DNA of 64,000 nt, from assembly GCF_037975245.1 (NCBI RefSeq), contig NC_092572.1, positions 31,655,989-31,719,988 on the forward strand. The letters run 5' to 3'. The notes under the pieces are model-generated. The model did no database searches. It had not been told where the DNA came from and saw nothing but the letters and a program-made list of their open reading frames with translations. A program made the position numbers and the translations under genes. Shown one piece after another: positions 12,601-23,329 of this stretch (positions are counted from its first letter, which is position 1; the number at the start of each line of letters is the position of its first letter). Source of the stretch: Apostichopus japonicus. Taxonomy: Eukaryota > Echinodermata > Holothuroidea > Aspidochirotida > Stichopodidae.

Positions 12601-12930
12601 CTGATGTAGGACACTGGTGACACTCTCTTTTTCTTTACTTTTCTTTTTGCTATGTAAGATTTTAACTAATTTTAATTGATTTGATGACATAAGGTTCTGT
12701 CACTTGTTGAATCATGTGCGAAATTTACCAACAGCTATCTGGGCGATTAAAGGCTTACAGTTCTTTACCAAATAAAGGGTGTGTGTTCATACACAAATCA
12801 TATCTAATGTATATGTATTTTTTCTGTATGTAACAAAATCTAAAGATATATCTTGCATATCCTGGGGTATCGTGAAAGGAAGTCAAGTGATGTGAAAACA
12901 ATGGGGAGGGGCATGTGTTGCCTTGGAAGG
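9681..12930. other. Noncoding DNA with degenerate AGGTCA/TGACCT-rich repeats
   Basis: No supported exon. At 10430-10620 the repeat occurs in the TGACCT orientation ('ttgacctttgacctcag'). At 11170-12240 there are two degenerate copies of a segment of several hundred bases containing 'tggtgggtatgt', 'cctgggtat' or 'cctgggcat', and 'caaatgac'. At about 11680-11770 'aaagcgcc...ggaatatataataataataat' resembles a SINE or LINE 3' tail with a TAA simple repeat. Confidence 0.4.
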
Positions 12931-12961
12931 GTTAAAGATTGAGCCATATTACACAATCAGT

Positions 12962-14351
<1,390 letters not shown>

Positions 14352-15715
14352 AAGTAAGTAAGTAAAGTAAAGGTAAGTAAAACTTTATTGCTCCAAATAA
14401 GGAAATTATTGTCTCGCACATAAAAGTTCAAGTCAGTACAAAAATAAATGAGCATAGGAAAATAAATCAGGATATATACAGATGGAGATTAAAGAATGAG
14501 AATGAAAACAGTAAGACAAGGACAAGATAAAAGATTATTGCAACAGCCTAGCGACGTAAGTTGACATTGAAAAGTTTGATTGCACGAGGAGTGAACGAGT
14601 TACTATAGCGATTAGTTCTCGTGTACGGCTGTCTCAGTCTGCCACTGCCTCTGTTAATAACATTGTCATTAAGATAACAATGAAGGGGGTGGCAACAGTC
14701 ATTCCAAACTGAATCTAGCTTTGTTTGAAGCAGTGACTGGTACACCGAGTCGACTGTATGCTGTTGACCTCCAATGACTCCCCCAGCTTTTCTAATTATG
14801 TGATCGATACGGTCCTTCTCGACTTTAGTGACATTCCCACCCCAACATATAAGACAGTATCTCCAAACTCCGCAAATAATAGAATTATAAAACATTTGCA
14901 TTATATCGGTACGTACGTTGAATTTAGACAACTTTCTGAGACAATATAACCTGGTATTTAACTTCTTAACCAGGGCATCCACGTGACCATCCCATGTTAA
15001 GCTATTGTTGAGGTGAATACCCAGATACTTGTAGGAGAGGACCCTTTCAACTTCTTTACCCTTGATCATGACTGGAGGAGGTTCGACAGCATTACGGCGG
15101 AAGTCGATGATCATTTCCTTCGTTTTAGAAATATTCAATTGCAAGAAGTTACTGTCACAATAGTCAACGAATGACTGCAGCTGGCAGAGATATGCCCCAT
15201 CATCATTACCACGAATGAGTCCAGCCATGGCTGTGTCATCGGCAAACTTGATGATGGGACATATCTCCTCCTGGGATCTGCAGTCAGACGTGTACAAGGT
15301 GAAAAGAAACGGAGCTAGAACTGTGCCCTGCGGCGCTCCGGTGTTGGAGGTAATAATGTTAGATCGACAGGTGGGACAGATTGACAAATTGGGTGCGATT
15401 TGTGAGATACTTGACAATCCAGTGAATAAACCCATGTGGGATGCCCATGTTGATAAGCTTTATAGCAAGATTGTGAGGCTGAATAGTGTTGAATGCAGAT
15501 GAGAAGTCAAAGAACATCATGCGTGCAGAATTGCCATGGTGCTCTAAGTGTGAATACAGGCATTGAAGAAGTAGCAGTATGGCATCTTCACAACTACGGC
15601 TAGCCTTGTAAGCAAACTGTAAAGGATCTAAAAATGGAGCAACTAGAGGATTAAAACGATTTAAGAATAAACCCCATTTCCCCATTTCAGTTGCTTCCAA
15701 GAACTTAACTCGCCA
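14352..15715 (-). mobile_element. 5'-truncated CR1/L2-like LINE
   Basis: A non-LTR retrotransposon in minus orientation. The 3' end is a short tandem tail of the TTACTTAC type (plus strand 'gtaagtaagtaaagtaaagg', about 14352-14383), typical of CR1/L2-group elements that end in short repeats instead of poly(A). Only the C-terminal part of the reverse-transcriptase ORF survives, and similarity starts abruptly near 15715, as expected for 5' truncation. Confidence 0.8.
14548..15715 (-). pseudogene. Reverse transcriptase fragment of CR1/L2-like LINE
   Basis: The N-terminal segment (15359-15700) carries LDPLQFAYKASRSCEDA and FFDFSSAFNTIQP, the RT finger and palm motifs including the first catalytic Asp. 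A frame change near 15360-15380 links it to 14548-15435, which carries GAPQGTVLAPFLF and then IIKFADDTAM with the catalytic FADD box intact. The end, SFTPRAIKLFN, is the usual C-terminus of this clade. No endonuclease domain is present. The reading frame is therefore a truncated, frameshifted remnant. RT motifs are seen directly; the clade is inferred from the PQGTVL...FADDTA style and the tail. Confidence 0.85.
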
Positions 15716-16084
15716 GTACTTGTTTTTAGTATTTGTTTTTTATGAGATTCTTGTCACAGTTCTAGTAGCAATAATTGGAAGTTTCAAGTTCACGTTGAAA
15801 AAAAAAAGCTCTAGTAATAGTTTTCGAACTGCCAACAAATACTTTTTGGGGAAACTGCATGGAACTTGATAAAAACAAAGCATTCTCGGAAACACTGGGA
15901 AAGATTTTATGAAAAATACTGAGAGGGGAAGGATTAAGGAGGAGGGATTCATATTATGTATGCCACCTCACATGGATTGGCGGAGGAGGGAGGGCCTTCC
16001 AATGTTTTTGGTTACGATGCCGAAGGCTCAGTAACCTTTGTAATCGTGGTTGCGCGCGCGTATGTGTATATGTGACGGCCAGCT

Positions 16085-16522
16085 TATAAACACGATATTT
16101 CAACAACCACAAGTTGAATCAATGTCACACTTGATAGATAGATGCCCCATGATGTTTAAATGTGCGCTATCGTTTGTGGTTCCCATCTCATGAATATTAA
16201 TGAGTGGACGGGGCTTAGTCGGAAATTTTTGAGGTTCCAAGTTTTTGTGCGTGGAAGGACACCGGCGAATCTCGCCTTCTCTTTTCGAATACCGCCATGA
16301 AGTAACGAGGCAGGGGTGTGTAGTCCTGCTCCCGGGACCGCAATTTAACGTCCCCTCCGAAGGACGTGAGTACCGCTTCCCACGTGTCGCCAATTTCCTA
16401 CCACGAGAAAAGGAGCGGGTGAAAATTGGTGTCAGTGTCGACACCGAGGTTTGAACCAGGGACTTCAGGTACTGAAGACGTGCACCCTCCCGTTCTGCCA
16501 CCTCACCGCTCTACTCTGTAGT
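16085..16522 (-). mobile_element. tRNA-derived SINE (type 1)
   Basis: Read on the minus strand it begins 'gagcggtgaggtggcagaac' (A-box-like) followed by a B box 'ggttcaaacc' (plus-strand 16448-16457). After this comes a body with 'acgtccttcggaggggacgt' and 'ggtcccggga', a sequence style common in invertebrate SINE bodies. It abuts the 3' end of the Jockey-like LINE. The exact 3' end is unclear; the sequence passes into another repeat near 16085. It is not a functional tRNA gene. Confidence 0.6.
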
Positions 16523-17093
16523 AGTAAACGAAATTTTACCCCTGATCGACCTCGCAAGAGGTCCTGCGGGGGATAATAGAATTGTTTTCAAAGAAAAGAC
16601 AACGTTTTTTTTTTTCTTTTTTTTCTGGGGATCAGTTGTCTTTGTTGAGCCAGGGAATGGTTGATAAGTGAAGTATCGTTACAATAGCATTGAATAGAAA
16701 GCCATGGGTGAATGGAAGAAAGAACCCGAAGTCAGGGGACAAAGGAGACAAAGAGCTAGCGAGGGAGAGATTTCTATTGATTGGGGTCTGTTTATTACTA
16801 CTACTTACTACTACTTATGTCTAGTATTACGCTGTTTCCACCGTAAGGTGCTTCAGCAAGCCAAGGGCGAAAGCCCCTGGCCGGTAAAAATTAGACTCCA
16901 AGGTTTGAGAGAACTGAAAATTTTGAGATTATGGAAAATATGAACTTTGTGGGCCGGGTCGGAGAAACATTTCTGGAAGCTGACAAGGAGGAAAGATACA
17001 TGAACGGGATGGTTGGTTCTTCGGATGGTACGGACGGACGTCACAGAGGATACAATTTGAAGGTGATGTACTTGGCTGGTTTCTGAGATGGAA

Positions 17094-19886
17094 TTAAATG
17101 TCTTCTGAGGGTTGGGGGTCCCAAATTTCAAGATCCAGGCCGGTCAGTGGACTTGCATCAAGGACGAACGGTGTTTGTTTCAGCTGATTCTTGGTGAATT
17201 GGTGTAGGTGGTGTGTAGGAACTGCGACTCTGTCTAGGAATTTATCCCTTAGTTGGTTTAATCTTTCGATGACTGATGGAATGTCGGCGATGGCTGTTAT
17301 TGTTTCACTGTCTGTGTCCTGTGACATGTGGTAGGCTATTCTGCATGCTCTGCGTTGTGTGGCTTCGAGTTGTTCTATGTTGTTTGTGGTGATGTGAGCC
17401 ATGGCTGGTGCTGCATATTCGATGAGTGGTCTAATCATCATCTTATAGATCTTCATCGTTGTACTTGGTGATGCAAGAGGGTTATCTGTAGTTCCGGCGA
17501 TTCTGAAGAGTAGTCTAACACGTTGTTTAACTTTTCTGTGGGTGAGTCGATGTTGGTATCCAAGTGTTAGCCCTCTGTCGATATGTATTCCTAAGAAACG
17601 CACTTGGTTGGTGACTGGTATTACGGCGTTGTTGAGTGTGAGATATGGCTGTCTTCTAAGTCTGTTATGTTTGGCGATGTAGAGTATCTGTGATTTCTTC
17701 GGGTTTAGTTCTAATCTCCAATCATGGCACCATTGGTTGATACTGTTGATGTACTGCTGTAAGTATTCTTCTGTCCTAACCGGATTGATGTGGCTGGTCC
17801 AGATGGCGATATCGTCTGCGTATTGGGAGATCTGTGTGAAGCGGTTTTCCGGTTGTGGGATGTCTCCGACGTACATGATGTAGAGGATTGGGCTGATTGT
17901 GCTGCCTTGAGGGGTTCCGGTGGTGATGTGTAGTGGTGAAGAGAACGATGATCCTATTTTGAAGTTGGTAGTTCGGTGTGACAGGAAAATGGCGATCCAT
18001 CTTGTGAGTTTGGTCGGTAAGTTGTATTTCCTGAGTTTCAGTAAGAGCCCTTCGTGCCACATTCTGTCGAAGGCCTTTTCTGCATCGAAGAAAGCAGCAA
18101 TGGTGTGGTGACCTTTGGTTCTATGGGTTGAAGTGTGTTGTAGGAAGTGGAATAGTTGATCTGTTGTGCTTCTATTACGACGAAATCCTGCCTGGCTGTC
18201 TGGGATGATGTTGTAATCTTCAATGAACTTGTAGAGGCGTCTGGCTATGATTTTTTCTAGGCATTTCCCAAGGACTGGAAGGAGGCTGATCGGTCTGTAG
18301 CTGCCTGGATGTTTGTGGTCTTTGCCTGGTTTTGGAATTACGATGGTGGTGGCTGACTTCCAGATTTGTGGAATGTGTCCGATCTTGAATGAGGCTGTGT
18401 ATATCATGCTGAGTGCTTCGAGGAGTATCGGTGGAGCTGCTTTAAGGTGCAGGTACTGGATACCATCCCTGCCTGGAGATGTGTTGGATGCATGTTTAAG
18501 TATATTGCGGATGTCATCAGGTGTAATTTCTTGGGTGTATTCTTCATGTCCTTGGTCTTCTTCATCTGAAACATCTTCTTGTGGATGGTAGGTGGAGTGG
18601 TATCCTCGTTTGATGAAGTGGGCTAGTTTGTAGATGTTTTTGTTGTATTGTGGTTTATCCGGAATCGAGTGGACTGTGCTGAAGTAGTTCCTGATGGTTT
18701 CTGCTTTTTCTTGGTCTGTTGTTGCAGCGTGACCCTCGTAGTTAAGAGTGGGAATATTCCTGTGCTTCGATTTGATGTTGAAAATTTTGTTGACTGTCTT
18801 CCAGAAATCTTTGGCATCTTTGTTGTTGGAGAGTTGTTTACTTCTGTTGTTGTACTGATCCTCCTTGTGCTTGCGGATGAGTTCCGTGATTTTCTTCTTC
18901 ATGTTGTTGTGTTTTGCTTTGATGTCTGCATTCTTGGAACGCTGGAATGCTTTCCGAAGTTGTCTCCGTTGTTTGATGAGGTGGATGATATGTCTTGGGA
19001 GTTGAAATCTTCTGATTGGCGGATGTGCGGGAACTGCGATTGTGTTGGCGTTAGTGATAACTTTGGTTATTTCTTCCGCTGCATTGTCGATTTGTTGTAT
19101 AGTGGTGATGTTCTTGTAATTTTTAGTATTGGTCTGGATGTGAATCCTATAAAGGGACCAATCTGCTTCCTTGTAATTCGGTCTGGGCTGTAAAACGGTT
19201 TTCTTGGTTGTGGTGTTGAGTTGGAGGATGACTGGAAAATGGTCCGATCCGAGGTCTTTACCGGTGTTGAGGGTGTGGAACAGTTGATAGATGTTGGTAG
19301 AGATGAGAAAGTAGTCCAGTTGTTCGGGGGTGCCATAATCTGTAGATGGGTACCTTGTAGGTTCACCGGTGTTGAGGCAAATGAGGTTGCTGGTTGAGAG
19401 TAAGTTGATGAGCTGTTTTCCTGCAAGGTTGGTGGAGCGACACCCTAATGTTGTGTGTTTGGCGTTGAGATCTCCGGTAATGATGATGTGCTTTGTGGAA
19501 TTGCTGATGTCGTTGAGAAATTGGTGTGGGAAGGCCTTGGTAGGACTACAGTAGATACATAGTACCATGACTTTTTTCCCGTTGTTGAAGGTAATATTGA
19601 TTGTTAGAGCCTCTCCTCCCAGTTGATTGTGATTGTTGATTAGTTGGTTTGTGCTGACTTCCGAGTAAATGATGCTGTTTCTGATTGCGATGACTACTCC
19701 TCTTGTATTGGTGTGCTGACTGGCTATGATGTTGAAATCTGCAAAATATGGTCTGCGTTTGTGACGGGTTTCGTTGAAGCATGCTATGTCGATATTTTCA
19801 GCGTTAAGGTAATCCTGTATTTCTTGTATTTTGTTGTTGATGGAGTTAGCGTTGAACTGCATAATTCGTAGTCGTTGTTCATCCAT
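17094..19886 (-). CDS. LINE ORF2: endonuclease / reverse transcriptase (930 aa)
   Basis: Multifunctional enzyme for target-primed reverse transcription. Residues 1-220 form an APE-like endonuclease: FNANSINNK near 11, CFNETRHKRR near 36 (catalytic Glu about 39), GDLNAKHTTLGCRS at 138-151, LDYFLIS near 190 and GSDHFPVIL near 213. The reverse transcriptase lies at roughly 470-740: SYRPISLLPVLGKCLEKI, FFDAEKAFDRMW, GTPQGSTISPILY, and the catalytic YADD at about 689-692 (plus-strand 17811-17822). A C-terminal region of about 190 residues follows. The length is normal for Jockey-group ORF2, and no stop or frameshift is seen. The closest relatives by style are the insect jockey and X-element ORF2 proteins. 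Confidence 0.93.
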   Translation of the reverse strand: MDEQRLRIMQFNANSINNKIQEIQDYLNAENIDIACFNETRHKRRPYFADFNIIASQHTNTRGVVIAIRNSIIYSEVSTNQLINNHNQLGGEALTINITFNNGKKVMVLCIYCSPTKAFPHQFLNDISNSTKHIIITGDLNAKHTTLGCRSTNLAGKQLINLLSTSNLICLNTGEPTRYPSTDYGTPEQLDYFLISTNIYQLFHTLNTGKDLGSDHFPVILQLNTTTKKTVLQPRPNYKEADWSLYRIHIQTNTKNYKNITTIQQIDNAAEEITKVITNANTIAVPAHPPIRRFQLPRHIIHLIKQRRQLRKAFQRSKNADIKAKHNNMKKKITELIRKHKEDQYNNRSKQLSNNKDAKDFWKTVNKIFNIKSKHRNIPTLNYEGHAATTDQEKAETIRNYFSTVHSIPDKPQYNKNIYKLAHFIKRGYHSTYHPQEDVSDEEDQGHEEYTQEITPDDIRNILKHASNTSPGRDGIQYLHLKAAPPILLEALSMIYTASFKIGHIPQIWKSATTIVIPKPGKDHKHPGSYRPISLLPVLGKCLEKIIARRLYKFIEDYNIIPDSQAGFRRNRSTTDQLFHFLQHTSTHRTKGHHTIAAFFDAEKAFDRMWHEGLLLKLRKYNLPTKLTRWIAIFLSHRTTNFKIGSSFSSPLHITTGTPQGSTISPILYIMYVGDIPQPENRFTQISQYADDIAIWTSHINPVRTEEYLQQYINSINQWCHDWRLELNPKKSQILYIAKHNRLRRQPYLTLNNAVIPVTNQVRFLGIHIDRGLTLGYQHRLTHRKVKQRVRLLFRIAGTTDNPLASPSTTMKIYKMMIRPLIEYAAPAMAHITTNNIEQLEATQRRACRIAYHMSQDTDSETITAIADIPSVIERLNQLRDKFLDRVAVPTHHLHQFTKNQLKQTPFVLDASPLTGLDLEIWDPQPSEDI

Positions 19887-19948
19887 TTCTTCAGCTTTAT
19901 CTGTTTTCCATGTTGGTGGATGGTAGAGTTTCTGTTTGTGGCCGCCAC

Positions 19949-21364
19949 TTAATGTTTCTTGTGGGAGCTGGTGGAGGTGAGTTTATCCATCGATCTTTTG
20001 CTAATTTTGGCCCGGAGAGTTTCCTTGGAGATGATGAGACCAAGATGCGACTTCATTTTCTGAGTAATGATGGAGTGTAGGTGAGTATCCTGGTCTGGTT
20101 CTTTGGTCCCTGATGTGGCGATGGTCATGAGTATGTCGGCGGTGAAGTAGGAGATGTCTTCTTTGATGATCTCTATCTGTTTGGTGGTGTGTTCTCGCAT
20201 TTGGTGGAAGAACGCAGCGTTGTCCTCATGCGTTTTCTTCAGTAAGGCGTCGTGCTTGGCTTTCAGGTCTGCTATCTCTCGTTGGTGTTTCAGGTTGATT
20301 TCTATGAGTTGTTTATCATGTTGGTCTTGTAGTTGTTTGATGATATCTTCTTGGTTGGTTATTACGTTGGAGCGTGGAGAGGAGGCCGGGTTTCTCGTTG
20401 ACTTCAGTTGTTGGTTCTTGGCTGTTTTGAGATAGCTGGGACATCCTTTGTAACTGGCAATGTGTTGTTGATTGCAATTTGCGCAATTTGGCTGTTCACG
20501 AGGTGTTGTGCACTCTGCAAGACTGTGCGTACCTCCGCAACGTAGACATGTCTTGGGGTTCGTACATGATGAGGCGTAGTGCCCAAATTTCTGGCAGTTG
20601 TGGCACTGGATGGCAGCTTGGGTGTCTTTTACGTGCTCAATGTTGTATCTGCTTGCGAGGATGGTGATGCCATTAAACACGAGGTCTTTACATTCTGCCG
20701 TGGTGGAGAGTGTGACAGCCACTTTCCAAATCGGTGTATCGGTGCCTTTGCGGAAAAATCGTCTACAAGCTTTGGCCTTGTAACCCTGGCTTTGGATCTC
20801 CTGGAGGATCTCTTCTGCTGGGATGTTGGGGTGGATGCGAGTCACGATGACTTCTGGTTTTCTCTGAACTGGAGTTGTGGAGACCGGTAGTCTGGCGATT
20901 GGTGTACGGCCTTCTGTTGGTTGCCATGGTTTCAGGAGCGTGGACTGTGAGGTGATGTTGGTGGCGCCGATGATGATGTCTTTCTTGATTGTGGTCTGTA
21001 TCCCAGTGAAGGAGACTGTCGGGAATTCCTGTTCGATGTATCTGGCGAAGGTTTGTGGAGTTCGAAGTGAATCAGGTAGGTTGGTGATGACGACAGGGAA
21101 CTGGTATCGGTTGACGGTGGAGAATCTGTTTGCATGTTTAGGGGAGGAAGAGTTAGCATGTTTAGGGGAGGAAGAGTCTGTAGCGGTTGTTTCAGTTGGA
21201 GTAGCCGCTGGAGAGTGATCTTCCATCTGGTATTGACGTCGGATCTTGTCTGGCTGGGTTTGAGTTTTGGCAGGGCTTCTCTTTCGTTTGGTGACTATCG
21301 TAAAACCATCTTCCTCCATTCTAGATGTTGAGGGTGAAGTCGGTGGTGGTGAAGTAGAAGCCAT
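19949..21364 (-). CDS. LINE ORF1: Gag-like nucleic-acid-binding protein (about 471 aa)
   Basis: The open frame extends upstream to 21523, but the likely start is the ATG at 21364 (MASTSPPPTSPSTSRMEEDG), because upstream codons lie in the low-complexity 5' UTR. An N-terminal Ser/Pro/Thr-rich region is followed by an RRM-like part (VVITNLPDSL, then VTRIHPNIPAEEIL). Next come three zinc knuckles: CHNCQKFGHYASSC, CLRCGGTHSLAEC and a CANCNQQHIASYKGC variant. The C-terminus is a long basic and acidic coiled coil (KQLIEINLKHQREIADLKAK). This order matches Gag-like ORF1 of Jockey/X-type LINEs, which coat element RNA. It is translated upstream of ORF2 in the same transcript. Confidence 0.9.
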   Translation of the reverse strand: MASTSPPPTSPSTSRMEEDGFTIVTKRKRSPAKTQTQPDKIRRQYQMEDHSPAATPTETTATDSSSPKHANSSSPKHANRFSTVNRYQFPVVITNLPDSLRTPQTFARYIEQEFPTVSFTGIQTTIKKDIIIGATNITSQSTLLKPWQPTEGRTPIARLPVSTTPVQRKPEVIVTRIHPNIPAEEILQEIQSQGYKAKACRRFFRKGTDTPIWKVAVTLSTTAECKDLVFNGITILASRYNIEHVKDTQAAIQCHNCQKFGHYASSCTNPKTCLRCGGTHSLAECTTPREQPNCANCNQQHIASYKGCPSYLKTAKNQQLKSTRNPASSPRSNVITNQEDIIKQLQDQHDKQLIEINLKHQREIADLKAKHDALLKKTHEDNAAFFHQMREHTTKQIEIIKEDISYFTADILMTIATSGTKEPDQDTHLHSIITQKMKSHLGLIISKETLRAKISKRSMDKLTSTSSHKKH

Positions 21365-21499
21365 GGTGAGCAAGTTGAAAAATCTGCACTCGAACACAGC
21401 AGAAAAAATGTGGTTGGTGGTCTGGAATAAGATGTAGGTCTGTTTATAGGTCTGTTTATAGATAGGCCTGTTTAGGTCTGTAACAACAACAATAAAGGA

Positions 21500-21830
21500 A
21501 TTTACCCCTGTTCGACCTCGCAAGAGGTCCTACGGGGGATAATATTTAAGTTTTGTAGAATAGACACTTTTTTTTTTTTTTTTTTTTTTCTAGGGAAAGT
21601 TGTCTATTATTCAAACAGGGAGATGCTGAGAAGTGAAGTATTGTTCGATTAACATTGTTAAGAAGCCATAAGTACACAGGAGGTCGGAGCTGAGGAGCCA
21701 ATTAGGTATGGATCACTAAAGGGGGAGGAATTTCTATTTAAATGGGATAAAGAAGACAGAGCGGATTCTATTGTTTTGGTCGGAAGTGGTTGCTACTTAG
21801 TGGGATTAATGGAGTTGTACTTAGAGTATA
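21500..21830 (-). mobile_element. 5'-truncated second copy of the Jockey-like LINE 3' end
   Basis: This matches the 3' terminus of the neighbouring full-length element (16531-16810). Shared blocks include 'cgacctcgcaagaggtcct', 'cgggggataata', a long T run, 'aagtgaagtat', 'aagccat' and 'gatttctatt'-like sequence. The copies differ by many substitutions, so they are not recent identical terminal repeats. The simplest reading is a truncated older copy into whose 3' end the full-length element is joined head to tail. Confidence 0.6.
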
Positions 21831-22300
21831 AGTACTTAGGTCTGTTTATAGATACATAGACTTGTCAAGTCATTTAATGGACCTGACAGAGAATACCCAA
21901 ATCTGAGGACACTGATTGGTCAATTTTTGTGTGCCACAGTGTTGAGGCACAGAAGCTATGCCTTATGTGTGCTAGTTTATATAGTTCTTTTTTTCATTTT
22001 AAAGGCTTTTAGGTTCTCCCTAATAATGAAAAAGGAATTAATTGTTGTCTCCTTTCAAATATATCAGGGATTCCATGAAGGAATTCTCTATGTATCTATC
22101 CTCTGCTTGTTTTTTTTTAGGAAAAGAGATGCATACTATAACATATAAGAATAGCAGTTTGTTTCTCTTCTTTATTCAACTCATATCCACAGGTAATTTA
22201 TATTGCCAACATTAAGATATGAGTAGAACAAAAGGTTTGTCATATCAGTATTCCGAAAATATGGGACAAAATCATGGCAAAAATGCTGTAAATGTACCAT
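21831..22300. other. AT-rich noncoding DNA
   Basis: Contains a further 'ggtctgtttatagat' (about 21838) shared with the LINE 5' UTR (21434-21470). Otherwise nothing is recognisable. Confidence 0.3.
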
Positions 22301-22315
22301 CATGTTTCATAGTGT

Positions 22316-23305
22316 TACCCACATATATATGTAGTCTACTGTGGTAAAATCATGGTACAGTTATGGTAAATTTACCATAGTATAATTGCACCGTATAGTT
22401 TTACCCTATTTTTACTGTGGTTAATCATGGCACAATTGTAGGAATTTCACATATATGTAGTTTATGTACCATATAAACTTACCCTACTTTTACTACAGTA
22501 ATATCATGGTAAAACTATGGTAAATTTACCGTAGTAAATGTACCACAGTTTTACCATGGTATTACCGCGGTAATATAATCGTAAAACTGCGGTAAATTTA
22601 CCGTAGTAAATGTACCACACTTTTACCCTACTTTTACCGCGGTAATACCATGGTAAAACTGTGGTAAATTTACCGTGGTGAATGTACCACACTTTTACCG
22701 CGGTAATACCATGGTAAAACTGCGGTAAATTTACCGCGGTAAATGTACCGCACTTTTACCCTACTTATACCGCGGTAATATCATGATAAAACTGCGGTAA
22801 ATTTACCGCAGTAAATGTACCACACTTTTACCCTACTTATACCGCGGTAATATCATGATAAAACTGCGGTAAATTTACCGCAGTAAATGTACCACACTTT
22901 TACCCTACTTTTATCGCGGTAATACCATGGTAAAACTGTGGTAAATTTACCGTAGTAAATGTACCACACTTTTACCGCGGTAATACCATGGTAAAACTGC
23001 GGTAAATTTACCGCAGTAAATGTACCACACTTTTACCCTACTTATACCGCGGTAATATCATGGTAAAACTGCGGTAAATTTACCGCGGTAAATGTACCGC
23101 ACTTTTACCCTACTTATACTGCGGTAATATCATGGTAAACCTGTGGTAAATTTACCGCAGTAAATGTACCGCACTTTTACCATACTTTTACCGCGGTAAT
23201 ACCATGGTAAAACTGCGGTAAATGTACCATGGTTGATTTTACCACAATTTTACCACACTTACCCTATTTACCACACATTTACCATAGTTTACCGCGGTCA
23301 AATTA
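22316..23305. repeat. Tandem array of nested palindromes (72-bp and 61-bp units)
   Basis: About 14-15 units, 72 bp long in the full form (accgcggta anchor at about 22769, 22841, 22913) and about 61 bp where 'accctactttt' is missing (22913 to 22974). Each unit is made of overlapping palindromes: 'ttaccgcggtaa', 'ttaccatggtaa', 'tttaccgcggtaaa'. Minus-strand ORFs through it encode only repeats and are not genes. The right edge ends in 'cattttttgctgggcac'. Confidence 0.9.
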
Positions 23306-23329
23306 GGGTACATTTTTTGCTGGGCACGC

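Larger units (their letters stand above)
16531..21499 (-). mobile_element. Jockey-like non-LTR retrotransposon, apparently full length
   Basis: A two-ORF LINE in minus orientation: 5' UTR (about 21499-21365), ORF1 (21364-19949), a 62-bp gap, ORF2 (19886-17094), then a 3' UTR of about 560 bp ending near 16531 in 'caggggtaaaattt'. Both ORFs are open with all key motifs, so this may be a young, potentially competent copy. The last 280 bp of the 3' UTR are repeated just upstream of the 5' UTR (21500-21830), so it sits directly against a second 3' end. Confidence 0.85.

Noticed and set aside
16245-16501. ORFs on both strands in the 16.1-16.5 kb region
   Set aside because: They lie in a tRNA-derived SINE body and have no protein motif.
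18648-19193. Plus-strand ORF of 181 codons opposite LINE ORF2
   Set aside because: It is an antisense shadow of the reverse-transcriptase ORF with no motif.
16531-21830. LTR retrotransposon with terminal direct repeats
   Set aside because: The ORFs are non-LTR (APE endonuclease, Jockey-type RT, no protease or integrase), and the two terminal blocks are too diverged and lack TG..CA ends.
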